In this document: piece after piece, positions 43,600 to 55,060 of the stretch
Position numbering within the stretch: the stretch's first letter is position 1
How the letters are laid out: each line of letters starts with the position of its first letter
NCBI RefSeq assembly: GCF_910594005.1
Contig: NC_057835.1
Span: forward strand, 50,492,001-50,556,000
DNA from: Cervus elaphus
Lineage: Eukaryota; Chordata; Mammalia; Artiodactyla; Cervidae
Reading direction: 5' to 3'
Length of the DNA: 64,000 bases
Notes under the pieces: generated by a model
Database searches by the model: none
What the model saw: only the letters and a program-made list of their open reading frames with translations
What the model was told of the DNA's origin: nothing
Made by a program: the position numbers and the translations under genes

Positions 43600-43690
43600 C
43601 ACATTTGCTTCTCACGGAATCACATTGCCTAGCACAGTGATGGAAATAGTCATGGCTGCTCCATAAACATTTAAGGAATAAATGGAATGA
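43600..43690 (+). repeat. L2/MIR-like 3' end
   Basis: 'cattgcctagcacagtgatg' and 'ctccataaacatttaaggaa' resemble 'agtgcctggcacatagt ... ctcaataaatatttgttgaa'. The mariner element sits just downstream. Confidence 0.4.
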
Positions 43691-43704
43691 GTGCCTCAAT
43701 GTTA

Positions 43705-43784
43705 TATTGGGTTGGCCAGAAGGTTCACTTGGGTGCTTCCATAAGATGTTATGGAAAAACTTGAACTTTTTGGCCAACCTAGTA
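43705..43784. mobile_element. mariner-derived miniature hairpin element
   Basis: The left end tattgggttggccagaaggt and the right end (reverse complement tactaggttggccaaaaagt) are inverted repeats spanning almost the whole 80 bp, with TA at the borders. This is the ruminant mariner miniature element whose consensus is a near-perfect palindrome. It carries no transposase. Confidence 0.9.
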
Positions 43785-43834
43785 CTTTAAGTGTGAGCGA
43801 TTGGCATGTAGGCCAAGAACTTAAACATTAATAC

Positions 43835-44000
43835 TTAGAAGATCTGGATTCAAATTCATGCTCTGCCTTGTACCAGCTCTGTGAATCACAGTGGAGGGAG
43901 ATCATTTAAGTCTTTCCCCAGAAAAACTGAGGGTACCCATGCTTAGCTGTAAGCTCCCTAGGATCATGTGAACTGCATAAATTGATGTAGGTATTGCAAA
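43835..44000 (+). repeat. MIR SINE, degraded
   Basis: 'gatctggattcaaattcatg', 'ctctgccttgtaccagctct' and a diverged core are MIR-like. Confidence 0.55.
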
Positions 44001-45399
44001 TTTTGAATTGTACCTCGTGAAGAGATAGTTGTTAATATCTAAGCTAATACTTAGTGCTCAGTAGGCCCTCCTGCCCTCCATTTTTCTGTTCTTCCTCATT
44101 TCTCCAATGCTAACAACAGTTTGGGTTTTGGTGTAAGAATGTGCAGTGGGTCCACTGCCCGGTGCAAGTGCACGGCAGATTCTGAGTAGCTGGATCAGTG
44201 CCTGGTTTCTCTCTGAAACCTGATTCCACCGGGGCCACGGAGACACGGGTGTGAGAGCTCAGGACTGGGCGGTGGGTGCGTGCAGTGCCTGTGAGAGAGG
44301 AACACAAAACCGGTGTGTGTGCATGGGCGTGGGACTTAGAACGCTGGGCTTCAAATCCCTGCTCTTTGCATAAACAAATTCATCAGTCATCCAGCTCCGT
44401 AACGTATTGGATCCTCAGTACAGTCTTGAATTATTAATCATTAAACTTATGGAATATTCCCTTTTTGTGATTGCTGAAGTACTGATGGTTTTTTTCTGGT
44501 TTGGAAAAGACTAAGTGTAGCTTCTCCACAGGGTATTTTTGAGAAGTAAAAGGAATAATAGAGCAAGTGCTAAAAATAATTGTTGAATGAATGAATGCCC
44601 AGTTAATCACAGCATCAGGGGCCCTTTGTCACTGGATACAATATTCTGTGACATCCCTTTTCAAGAGTAATACTGGTAACCTCTTAAGTTGAAACAGAAA
44701 GTAGGGGGGAAATTCAGAAATAAACATCTTCACAGAATCCACATATCTAGGATTTTTCAGTGTATATTAGGCCTTATCAGTACTGTTATATTTTATGATA
44801 TTTGCGGAAGTGATTTAAAAAAAATAGTTTTAAAAATAGAAATCCAAATACAGAGGGCAGAGAAAAAACTCTCCATTGCATCAGTATGAAAATTTTTATG
44901 GGATTTTTTTTTTTCTTCTGGCTTCCTGATCTCTTTGAAAACACTCTTCTCTCTACTTATAGGGGAAAAAATACACCTACTAACAGCCTGGAGGAATTAT
45001 GCAATGTGCTTTGCACAACTCCCAATGGCCTCAGGTAACAATGTAAGTGAACCTTATTAGACAATTTTTTTTCACTGTGCATGTGAAAAAATTATTTTTA
45101 AATTAAGTTTTTTTTCTTTTGGATTCAGTAAAACCGCTCTCCTTGAATGAAGAGGAGCCACATGAGAAGGAATTAGGGCATGTTACAATTCAGCTGTTTG
45201 AGTCAGATGTAAAAAGAAAAAAAATTTTGGCATTTCTGAGGTGGAAAAAGCTAGGTCTTCCTTCTCAGGAATCACGAAAATAACTGCTTGAAAACCCTCA
45301 CACTTTCCAAGAGAAACTTCTTTAAAAGTTATGTGTAACTAAAAATAGGGAGATTATAATGGAAGTCAGTGTGCATGTGTATGAAATCCCAGAGCAGCA
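44001..45399. other. no gene recognised; local GC-richer patch
   Basis: A patch at 44220-44335 has several CpG dinucleotides but is too short for a CpG island. A MIR-like fragment may lie at 44335-44385 ('gctgggcttcaaatccctgc'). Otherwise AT-rich with T-runs. Confidence 0.4.
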
Positions 45400-45560
45400 T
45401 AGGAGGCGTGGGCTGGAAACTCAGGGTTTGTGATTTTAAATCTGTCGGTAGATTTAAATCTGTTGGCTAGAAGAGCATTTAACCCTGAGTCACCTGTGTT
45501 CCTTACCTGAAGAATGGAGATCTCAAAGGAGTCTCAATGAAATGAACTTTAAATTTATCA
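45400..45560 (+). repeat. MIR SINE, degraded
   Basis: 'agagcatttaaccctgagtc', 'ccttacctgaagaatggaga' and 'caaaggagtctcaatgaaat' resemble MIR core and 3' half. A small duplication of gatttaaatctgt occurs at about 45434-45464. Confidence 0.5.
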
Positions 45561-45769
45561 TTTGGCATCAAAGGAAAACCCACTAGCTTCACAAAGGAAT
45601 GATGATACTCTTCTTAAAGGACTGTGAAAAGCTCAGCTTCTGACTGGTAGCTTAGAACAATGTCATGCGTTTCTGAAATGCCAGAGACCTCATCTTTGGG
45701 AGCATCTGTTTCGAGACCCGAGATCTTCATTGTGATTGAACCTCGAGAAAGCCCCTAACCCAGCGTGTG

Positions 45770-45967
45770 ATAGTGAAAGTGATAGTTGCTCAGTCGTGTC
45801 TGACTCTTTGCGACGTCTTGGACTGTAGCCCACCAGGCTCCTCTGTCCATAGAATTCTCCAGGCAAGGATACTGGAGTGGGTTGTCAGCTCTCCTCCAAG
45901 GCAACTTCCTGACGCAGGGACTGAACCCGGGTCTTCTGCAGTACAGGCAGATTCTTTACCATCGGAG
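45770..45967 (-). mobile_element. Bov-tA SINE, head-trimmed
   Basis: Reverse complement from 'gaaagtgatagttgctcagt' to 'agattctttaccatcgga'. It ends before the usual 'gccaccagggaagcc' head, so part of the A-box region is lost. Confidence 0.92.
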
Positions 45968-46021
45968 TGGTCTTCAAATGGGAACAGTAGTGCTTACCCC
46001 ATCATGACAAAGAACATAGGA

Positions 46022-46190
46022 GGGACTTCCCTGGTGGTCCGGTGGTTAAGATTCTGCCCTTCCAATGCAGGGGATGCAGATTCAATCCCTGGTCAGGAGA
46101 GTAGGATCCCACATTTCACTCAACCAAAACCCCCAAGAAACAAAAGCAAAACTAAAGCATTAAAAATCTTAAAAAAAAAAAAAAAAAAGA
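46022..46190 (+). mobile_element. CHR-type tRNA-Glu SINE with A-tail
   Basis: 'gggacttccctggtggtccg', 'gtggttaagattctgccctt' is the tRNA-Glu-like head; 'gattcaatccctggtcagg' contains the B-box region; a long A-run closes it (46171-46188). Flanking aaagaacata (46009-46018) and aaagaatata (46187-46196) look like a target duplication with one mismatch. Confidence 0.92.
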
Positions 46191-46259
46191 ATATATGAAA
46201 AAATACTAAAGTACTGTCATGTTAGGAACTAGGAAAATGGAAATGGAGCAGAACACTTT

Positions 46260-46415
46260 AGTGCATACAGGGCTTCTTTGGGGGGTGCTTAAAAACATTC
46301 AGGAATTGGACAGATGTAATGCTTGTACAACAGTGTGTATGTGCTAAATGCTGAAGAACTCCACTCTAAAATGGTTAATTTGGTGTTCTGTGAATTTCAC
46401 TTCTGTAAGAGAAAA
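46260..46415 (+). mobile_element. L1M 3' end fragment
   Basis: 'tgtgctaaatgctgaagaac', 'aaaatggttaatttggtgtt' and 'ctgtgaatttcacttctgta' resemble the last part of an old L1M 3'UTR. Confidence 0.5.
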
Positions 46416-49144
46416 ATACATTTATAATTCAAGATAGAAGGAGCCCGCTCAGTGCAAGCATCGTTGCATCACCTCTGGTAGATAGGTGTCGGGTCTTTTA
46501 ATGATTTTAGGTAGAATGGCTCCTGTTTATAATTCTATTTGTTCGGAACGATGGCATGAGTCGTGTTCATTGGAAAAGATACATGGCTGAGCAACAGGTG
46601 ACATCTAGACATTTGGAAGAGGAGTTATGATTTTGAAAAATTGTGTTTGTTTTACCAACCAATATAATAACTGTGTTGTGACTGATTTTGATTGGCAGAA
46701 ACAAGACTTATCAGGGAGAGGGAACAAATGGGTGAGTTACAGCATGATTACACAGGGCTGACCTTCCTGGTATTGACACACAGCCCTTTGGAGGCATCTT
46801 GACTCATCCAGCTTTCAAAAAGTGTCCTGTTGAAAGGAACGTAGACTTGGGAAGAATTTAGTCTGACTGGAAATTGATAAAAGAGAGCTCAAGCAGCTTG
46901 CCCCACCTGCTAGGGCAGAATCACCTTGCTCTAAACCGCCCTTTGCCCAGGCCGCCGCCAGCCTTCTGTGGTTTTCATTTCCTCTCCTTTCTCGTGTCTA
47001 TACCCCCCAAGCCCTTAGGTAAAATGGCTAATATCCTCTTGAACCCCATTCCTTATTTCTTGCTTCCGAGGTCCTGGCGTGCTTAGGAGAAAACGTTCTG
47101 GATGAGAAATGTCATATCAGGTCAGGACCAGTCAAGGATCCAGTTCCTGCAAATACATCATTTGTTTCTAATCTAATGATGAGGCTCACACCCAGGATGC
47201 TCTCAGTTGCTATGTTTCTCTCCAGGTGGAGCTCCAGACTCTCGGGTGCCAGATGATTAAGCCTCGCTTCTCGCAGGGGTTGGAAGCAGCTGCTTCCCTA
47301 TCAAACCTCTTTTTCTCTCAGCCAGTTGCGGCAGAGTCTACACCCAGCTGTGTTGCGAGGTGCCCACTGGCAGCTCTCATGTCTCCCGACAACCTTTCAT
47401 CTCGATTCTCTATAAACTTTTCTTAATATCTGCTTGTTAAACCTGACAGAATGGCATCAGAACAAAGCTAACCTGGCTGCCGAAACGCTGGCAGCATCAT
47501 CTGTCAGGCCTTTTTGCTGCTTCCTTTGATAAAGTTTTGCCTGGCTATTATTACGGAGGCCTGGTTGGAGGGTGCTGAGACCTCGGCGCAGAAAGGCATC
47601 CATCTGATGCTGAAAGCTCAGAGGGTGATGTGGTCCTGGGGTGAATCCTGAGTTGAGTCATCTATTTCTTCTCCCACATTATTCTTCGTGAATACCAAAG
47701 TCCACCCTCCCCACCTCCGCTTATGTAAGTGCTTTAGAAACCTTTCGAAATAAAACTTTCAAACTTGGTTGTTCTACTTAGAAATTCCAAAAGCAAGATT
47801 TTAGGCAGTTTCATAAAATGATCACATGGATGCATTGCTTTCTAGGGGTCTCAGAGTAAATTCACACCAGAGTGAGGATGTGAAGTCAGAGCTTCTTATA
47901 TAAAGAGGAAAACAACCTTACTTGTGGTATATAGGATGTTTCCATCCTTCTCTGAAACTCAGCTGGTGCTTAAACTGTCCTGCTCAGAGATTAGAGGGCT
48001 GTCTGAAAACGGAGGGGCAAGGCCTGCAAATTCATATTGCAATGGGGAGCGTACTGTCTTCAGAGCAGTTCAGAACCATTTCTAAGAATGGCGCATGCCC
48101 ATTGCCGCTGACACCAGCTTCAAGGATTTCTCTTCAAGGATGGTTTTCCACCTGTGGTCTTCAGACAGACCTGGTGAAGGTTGGAGAAGAGTCGTGGACG
48201 CTGCCCTCTAACACTTAGCTAGCGCAATCCTTGCCAGAAGAGTAGGTGCCCCACAAATGTTGACTTAGAAGTGCAGCTGACAAGTTAAATTAGAGGGGGT
48301 GGTAGATCAAAAGTGTTCTTCCTTGAGAAGGGCATCCATAATTTAGTTTGCCAGATTTAGCCTTTAAACTTCTGGAGCAGCTTCCGCCCCGCCCACCCCC
48401 ATCCCCACCACTGGCCAAGAACAGATTACATGGTAGTGTTTATAGAATCTTCATTAGCATAGTCCTCTCACTTTTCTTTATAGCTGAGTTTTCCATATTC
48501 ACTTATTTTAACCTATGGGAAAGGCAAACACTAGAAATATTCTTTGTGATCATTCCTGCCCTCTTCCATAGAACGTAACTGGTCTTATTCACAGTTAAAC
48601 CTCCTTGAATGCCTTTGGAATTACATACCTGGCTGAGGGCATCATAAGAGGCTGAGGAATCAGAGCACTCTTTTTCTTTTATCTCAAGTGTTTCTTTTAT
48701 ATGGTATATATTTACAAGAAGGAAAAAAGACATTCTCTGAAGAACTGTGGGTCATCACTTTGAGAACAATGCTATGGCATAATAGTAGTTAAACTCATTT
48801 CATGTCAATTTCAAGTTCCAGAACAAACAGATGAGCTGCCTAGTTCTTCGCTCCCCCACACCCATACTCTCCTCCTCATAAGCCATGCCAAGGAGAGTTC
48901 CCATCTCCAAACTTTTCTCCTTATAAGGCGTGGTTTCTGCCATTAAGAAGTCTGCTTGGACATGGAAGACTTCAAGCACTAAATTATGTCTCCTGTTCCC
49001 TGCTCACTGGCAGCAACTGTGCCAAGGTCCAAAAGGAGAACTGGGTAGGTGTGTCCTAGTAGGAGACAGTGTTCCTCCTCTAATTGCCTTAAAAGCTTTT
49101 GAAGCCATTGTGTGGTGGATCTAAGAAGATTGATCCCGAAGGTG
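46416..49144. other. 2.7-kb repeat-poor island
   Basis: The longest stretch in which I recognise no repeat. It is GC-richer than average in places (46900-46960, 47225-47390, 47450-47640). Small frames occur but none resembles a known protein. A candidate for conserved regulatory or unannotated exonic sequence. Confidence 0.5.
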
Positions 49145-49300
49145 TGAGCTCAGAGCTGCAAGTCAGGAGCTCTGAGTTGTAATTCTCGGGTTCTCAGTGA
49201 CTCACGGCCGGGCCTGAGGCAAACTCACTCATCTTCTCTGTGCGCCAATGGATCCTCTGCAAAACCCAGGGAAATCAACACCCAGTTTCCTGATGGGGCC
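49145..49300 (+). repeat. MIR SINE, degraded
   Basis: 'gctctgagttgtaattctcg', 'ggcctgaggcaaactcactc' and 'tcttctctgtgcgccaatgg' follow MIR core order. Confidence 0.5.
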
Positions 49301-50739
49301 TATTACATGGTTTAGACATTAATAATCATGGCAAACAAATTGGATGGAAAGCACCCCCAGAGGTTTTACCTCTTGAAGTCTCTACAGACTTTTAGGAGGC
49401 TTTGTTAGTCTTTTTTCCAAGTCTGCACTTCCTTCTTTGGAGGTCTTTCCAACTGCAGTGAGGAAATTCAGGTTCCCTGATCCTGGTTAAGCACAGATGA
49501 TTTCCCTTAGGTCCGTGTCACATGGTGGTTTTGCCAAAGAGATCTCACCTACCACAGGCCTCCCCCTCCTACGCCCTCAGCTCCACTTTAGGACCAGATA
49601 CCATGGAGGACAGGAATACAAACTTCTATGGCAAGACCACCTGGTTTCTGAGCCCATCTGGGTAAAAGCCTCCTTGTGGTCTGGCAGAGCTGTGGTGTCA
49701 ACCAAGAAGCAGCATAAAGACATCCTGTTCTGTTGATGGTCTTCTTCCATGTCTGATGAAACAACCCTTTTGGGGATAAAAACGTCAGAATGAAAAACGA
49801 CGTGTCAATAAGTGGAAATTAAATGAATGTGTTAGTATTAATCTGTTACATTCTACATGTGCTCCTCTGAAGAAGTGGTGTTTATATTCAGGGCCAGCTG
49901 CAGGCTTCCAGGATGGTAAAGTCAGAGAGGACCCAAGAGAAATTGACCCAGCAGCCCCCACATGGCTTCCATCTCAGCTGGATCCTCCTGCAGCTTTGCT
50001 CACTTACTTCCCTCATTGAAAAGAGCATAGTTCCTAAGTATTCCTGTTTCTGGGTGTACTGGCCTCTGTTCTCTGTCTTCCGTATTCCAGGTCTCTTGAG
50101 TCCTGAAGCATATTTCTGTCTCATCTACTTAACTCCGCTGTTAAATCTCTACCACCATTCCTGTCTCTTCAGCTCACCAGATTTCACACTCATTTGCCAG
50201 TGGCTGTGAAAGGAAATGACAGCAGAATTTCTCATGGACCTGGCTCCCGGCCAGCATGGAAAACGTACTGAGTTGATGTCTCCCAGAGCCCTGTCTTTAG
50301 CTCAGGTGTCCCCATTTCATTGGGCTCAGCAGATTTCCTACATCTGTGGTGTATGACATTGTAAAGAGTTCAATCTGGAGACTCGTTTTCCCCTTCTGCG
50401 TCCCTGTTCCATGTTTAAGCCAGCGAGCCTCCCCATAGGTGGAAGAATGAAAAAGTGCAGATTGTATCAGTCCTGCTTTTAGCAGTGCCCTGTGGAATAA
50501 GACACCTCCTGCTCAGCATTCCTTCTACTGCTTTTGAGGTGTGAATAGACAAGCAGGATCCATGAGCTGACAACCAGGCTGTGTGAGCACCAGAGCTGGT
50601 GAGCAGAATTCCGTTCATGGCTTAGGGCCTTGGAAGGATACAATGGGATACAGGCATGCCATTCTCCTTCACTGACTTACTTAGTCTTTCTTCCATCCAG
50701 CTCTTACGTACTGTGCACCATGTTGGCCGTTGAGATATG
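49301..50739. other. repeat-poor stretch, no gene recognised
   Basis: About 1.4 kb of mixed composition. A 98-codon + strand frame at 49913-50209 has no recognisable family. Confidence 0.4.
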
Positions 50740-50945
50740 AGAGCTGGCACTTACTGAAGGCCTGTCATAGGACAGAGCCTGGGCTAAGTGAGGTCTTCCA
50801 CAAGCTGTGGTTTTCTCCGCTTTAAGAAGAGGCAGTTGACATGCAGAGGTATTAAGTAACTGCACAGTCCACAAGTGATGGAACCAGGATTTGAATGCAG
50901 AGGGTCTCACTCGAAGTCCTGTGTTCTTAGCAGCTACGTTGCACT
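50740..50945 (-). repeat. MIR SINE, antisense
   Basis: 'actgaaggcctgtcatagga', 'ctttaagaagaggcagttga', 'aagtgatggaaccaggattt' and 'gaatgcagagggtctcactc' match the reverse complement of MIR. Confidence 0.77.
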
Positions 50946-51054
50946 GCTTGAATGCGAGGATCTTTACTAGACATTGTGGGAGATAGCAGGACAGTTCCTA
51001 TTCTCCAACAGTCAATGATAAAGAGGGAACAAACACTGCACTGCCACTGACGCA

Positions 51055-51240
51055 GTATAGTCTTGGCGATGTTGCTTCTCTGTGCCTCAGTTTCCTCATG
51101 CTTAAAACGAATGTGATAATAATTCCTATTTCTTAGGTTTATTTTGAGGGTTGAAAATGTTAAAATATGCAAAATAGGACAGTGCTCTGATCACATGAGA
51201 GTTATTAGCTATTTATTATTGCTTTTATTATTGACTATTA
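51055..51240 (+). repeat. MIR SINE
   Basis: 'tctctgtgcctcagtttcct', 'catgcttaaaacgaatgtga', 'attttgagggttgaaaatgt' and 'gacagtgctctgatcacatg' cover the MIR core to 3' end. Confidence 0.75.
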
Positions 51241-51316
51241 ATAGTGCTATTCATTTATGGTAAATAAATGAATAACAGTGTTCACTGTGCAGTTGTGGAG
51301 TAGCAGACACTATGTT

Positions 51317-51516
51317 GGGCTTCCCTGGTGTCTCGGTGGTAAAGAACTTGTCTGCCAATGCAGGAGACGAGGGTTTGATCCCTGGGTCGGGAAGAGCCTC
51401 TGGAGGAGGACATGGTAACCCACTCCAGTATTCTCGCCAGGAAATCCAGCCTGGCGGGCTACAGTCTATGGGGTTGCAAGAGTTGGACATGACTTAGCAA
51501 CTGAACAACAACAAGA
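51317..51516 (+). mobile_element. Bov-tA SINE with 11-bp target duplication
   Basis: 'gggcttccctggtgtctcgg' to 'gcaactgaacaacaacaaga'. Flanks: gacactatgtt (51306-51316) and gatactatgtt (51518-51528), one mismatch. The 'cctggaaaatcccatggacagagg' region is shortened. Confidence 0.95.
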
Positions 51517-51529
51517 AGATACTATGTTA

Positions 51530-53674
51530 ATCACTTGGGGATTAATAGTGAATAGGATGTATAGTCTGTGTCCTCTTTTATTTCTTCATTTAAGTGAAGA
51601 TGACCCAAAAGGTGATTCTAACGGGAAGGAAGTAAAGCCTTATAAGACAATACTCACACCTGCTTGAGACAGAGTAAAGAATGCTGAGATAATTCATCCT
51701 CACTCTCCCAAGAACACAGGAGTCTCCTGAAGATTGACTTGAGGAGAAGGGAGCAGAGAGAATTCTGTAGTTGGAGTAGAGAAGGTTGCTTGGAAGTTGC
51801 TAAGGCAGAAGGGACCAAAGGTGAGGCATGGGCAGCTCAGGGACTCCACAGGCCATCTCGTCTTCCCCATTTCTCTAGTGGGTCACCCCAAAGCTGTCCT
51901 GAAAACTCCTGGATAGGTTCGCCCCTCCTCTGTGATTGGAAAGGGGGAAAGATAGAGTCACTGAGACTCTTTGGTAAGCCCCTTCCATTGTGTGTTGTGG
52001 ATCAACTCCATCGAGTAAAGGACATCAGTTTTCTCTGGACTTTCAACAGAGTGTGTTGTGTAAACAAGGGGGAGGCCACAGGAGTTTAGGAGGAAATGGG
52101 AGTCTGTAGATTTATTTGCTTTGTTCCAGGAACATGCTGTGTACAGAGACAAAGTGCAGGCAGGAACAGTCTCTGTCCACACTGAACTCGAACCCCTTCC
52201 TTCTCCACTTTGATCACCCCAGAGACGTAGTAACTCCACTCCTTGGTCTTACAGATAATATTGCCATGGACACTATTTGGTTTCCTTTATTCCTCCCAAA
52301 TTCAGTTAGTTAGAGACTGAGACTTATGTAACTGCTTTGATTCAGAAAGAAGTGTTCCCAAGCAGGAGATAGAAGTGGGATTTGAAAACTCCTTTGAAGA
52401 TCATGAAACTGATATGTCTTGGTTTTGCTGGTGGTAAAAATCCTGGAGTATGACCGAGTTGCCCAGAAATGATGAGATGGCCACTTATTCTTCTTACATC
52501 CCTGCAATGACTTGTCCTTTAGCTTCTGCAAACAGCAAACAGATATAGGGCCACTGGAGCCTCAGACAGGGCCACTGCCACCGGCATGACCTGCCTCCTC
52601 CCCTCCAAATTCCTTTCCACACTGGAAATGGGCTTCCTTTTCAGAGTGCAAAATAAGAGGGTCTCCCCGCTTTTTTCTACCCAGAGCACCATTTTCTGCC
52701 TCCCACAGCTTTCTTTGTTTGGAACTGTTCATTCTTGGCAGTGATATTCTTAAACCAGGGAAGAATGAGGAAATTTCACTGTCTTGGTGAAATTACCTCA
52801 TTTAGGAATAATTGGTATTCACAGAAGAGATGCACATTTTCATCCACCTAGTAATGAACAAATTAACAAGACACCTACTGAGTTGTGTTAACAAAATTAC
52901 CAAATGTAAAAGGAACTAATTACTCTCCACTTCATCCAGACAAACTCAAAACTGCATTCATAATGGGTTTTGTGTCTGACTTGATGTAGACTGCAGAGAA
53001 AGGAAATAAACAGGTGCCTGGTGATCAAAGACTCTGTCCTTGGTGATAGTTTTGGAGGGGGTGCCTGCTTCTCAAGAAGGCCCAGATTGCTTCTGGAAGC
53101 CTTTCTTCCTTGCTGGTGCAGATGCTTATAACATGCACGCTTTCTTTTCAGAGATAACTGATTGCTATCCATTAAACAGCAACCAAAGCATGCAGAGATG
53201 AATTTCAGAAACAAGTCATCTTTTGTGAAGCAATGTAGGCAGCATACTGCCTCTCTGATTATGGGGTCAGCTAGCCAAATTCACAAGGGACCCCTGGCCC
53301 AGTGCCTGAAAGAGTTTAGTCTGGGGGGAAGATTTCTGATAAAAGTAGAGCTCCCCTACGTGTACTGGACTTTTGGTGTTTACTCATACTGAATACTTCT
53401 CTTTTGGAGGATGTTTGGAATAGCCTGGTGGCAGGGTTTCAGCCTAGACAATTGTTTGGCCCTGCTTTCCTGAAGTAAATCTAATTGCATGTGATAAATG
53501 TTTTCATTAGAATTTATAGTAAGGCTCCAGAGGAATTCAAAGTAATTTTTTGGACTGTTTAGTTTCAACTAAAGAGCTCAGCAATTCAAATGGAAAATAC
53601 AAGGAAAAATAGGTTATTATACAGGTTAAGATGAGGTAGGACATGAAAAGAGTTTTTAGTCATTGCACACTTTC
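51530..53674. other. 2.1-kb repeat-poor island
   Basis: No repeat family recognised. Contains a polypyrimidine-AG at 53140-53151 that precedes a 76-codon + strand frame (53162-53392) ending in a stop, and a 105-codon minus-strand frame at 52897-53214; neither resembles a known protein. Confidence 0.45.
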
Positions 53675-53830
53675 GTTCATGCATTCATCCATTCAACAAG
53701 TATTATTGATTGGCTGATATGTGCCCATAAAGTTCTAAATGCTGGGGATAAGACAAGAAATAAGTGAAAAAATACTCTTCACTCAACGTAAATTCTGGAG
53801 AGTAAAGACATGATAAAAAAGTAGAAAAAG
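53675..53830 (-). repeat. L2 3' end, antisense
   Basis: 'cattcaacaagtattattga', 'ttggctgatatgtgcccata', 'gttctaaatgctggggataa' follow the antisense L2 3' end. Confidence 0.58.
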
Positions 53831-53858
53831 AAAAAAGATAACTTCTGAGAGTGATAAT

Positions 53859-53905
53859 TATTGGGTTTGTTCAGGTTCTGAACAAACTTGTTGGCCAACC
53901 CAATA
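53859..53905. mobile_element. internally deleted mariner miniature element
   Basis: Left end tattgggtttgttcag, right end ttgttggccaacccaata. Both outer TA-bounded ends of the ruminant mariner are present but about half the left arm is missing. The remaining centre is a perfect 10-bp stem, gtttgttcag / ctgaacaaac, with a 3-base loop. It lies within or beside an L2. Confidence 0.82.
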
Positions 53906-54954
53906 GTATGAAGTAAAGGAAACAGGTGGTGTGATGGAGTGATGGGATGGGGGAACAGAAAACATCATGAAGTGAGGTGGTCAGCAGAGGGTTGGGGATG
54001 TATTCTTCAGGTCAACTTAATTTTTGCCAGCCTAGATTTCATAAGAAAACCAGTTTGGAGAACCAGTTTCCAAAGTCTTTACTAGGACAGAGTCTTTGAT
54101 TAGATTTTCTGCACTTGATTCTGCTTTCATTGCTCAGTGACATGTTCTGAGGTACTGATTGTCCTTCATTTCTGCGCTTTGTAGTAAATTTCCCTCTACC
54201 ACTATAAGGCGAGGCACTCTTCATTTGCTTCTGGGAAATCATTGAGGTCACTTCATTGAAAGCTTCTCGTTTTGCTAAATGGTGACATACTGAGTGGATC
54301 TCAGCCTTAAAACAGACATACCTGAGCTTGGAGTAAGTGTGGGTGTAAACAGAATCTGGAATTCTAGGAAGAAATTTCTGAGTTCCCACCACATAAACAC
54401 ACACTGTCAGGGTAGGAATATGGTGGGCCTGTGGACTGGGAATCAAGCCCTATGCATTGAGAGTCAGAAGAGCTCAGTGAATGTTGGTTGGTTGTATTAG
54501 TAAATGAATAAATAATGGAATGCATGAATAAATGGAATCAATCTATAGTTCTTGGAAATGTTATCAGGCATTAGGGGGTGGAATCAAATATATGCCAATA
54601 GAAAACCAAATACCACACACATATATGCACGTTACATGCACACACACCTTATACTGAGAATTTTTCCAAAGCAAGAACACCAAGGGACTTCTCTGAGTTG
54701 GCCTGTTGTAGTAGGTTTCATATCAATGTTTTTCTTCAGGGGAAGTTGCATTTGAGACTTGAGTCCTAGAATGTAACCTCCTATTTCTAAGAATAAGTCA
54801 GCTGCCTTCTCTTTTCTGATTTAAATGGGGTCATCCCAAAGTAAACAAATAAGAGAACATTAGATATTCTTTTTAATAAAGCATAGAGATGAAGATAGGA
54901 GAAGGCGGTAACATCAAAATGAGAGGACCTCTTAGCTATTTGGTGACTACTCTG
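53906..54954. other. no gene or repeat recognised
   Basis: A 135-codon minus-strand frame at 54039-54446 has no domain or family I can name and no supporting context. A (CA)-rich patch lies at 54613-54650. Confidence 0.4.
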
Positions 54955-55060
54955 AGGTAGTGGAAAGAGCAACAGATCAAAATCAAAAGAGTCGACCAGT
55001 GGCTTGGATAAGTTAATTAACCTCCCTGAACCTCAGTTTTTAAAATGTAGAGGTTGGTTT
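54955..55060 (+). repeat. MIR SINE fragment
   Basis: 'aggtagtggaaagagcaaca', 'cagtggcttggataagttaa' and 'ctccctgaacctcagttttt' match MIR head and core. Confidence 0.5.

Noticed and set aside
44220..44335. CpG-richer patch, possible CpG island promoter
   Set aside because: Too short and too few CpGs for an island, with no TSS or exon signal.
46022..46095. tRNA-Glu-like sequence
   Set aside because: It is the head of a CHR SINE with substitutions and no complete cloverleaf; not a functional tRNA gene.
53140..53392. Polypyrimidine-AG followed by a 76-codon frame, possible terminal exon
   Set aside because: No upstream exon, no polyadenylation signal close behind, and the peptide is unfamiliar; weaker than the 22545 candidate.
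54039..54446. 135-codon minus-strand frame
   Set aside because: No domain, signal or family resemblance, ordinary composition and no splice or polyadenylation context; consistent with chance in 64 kb.
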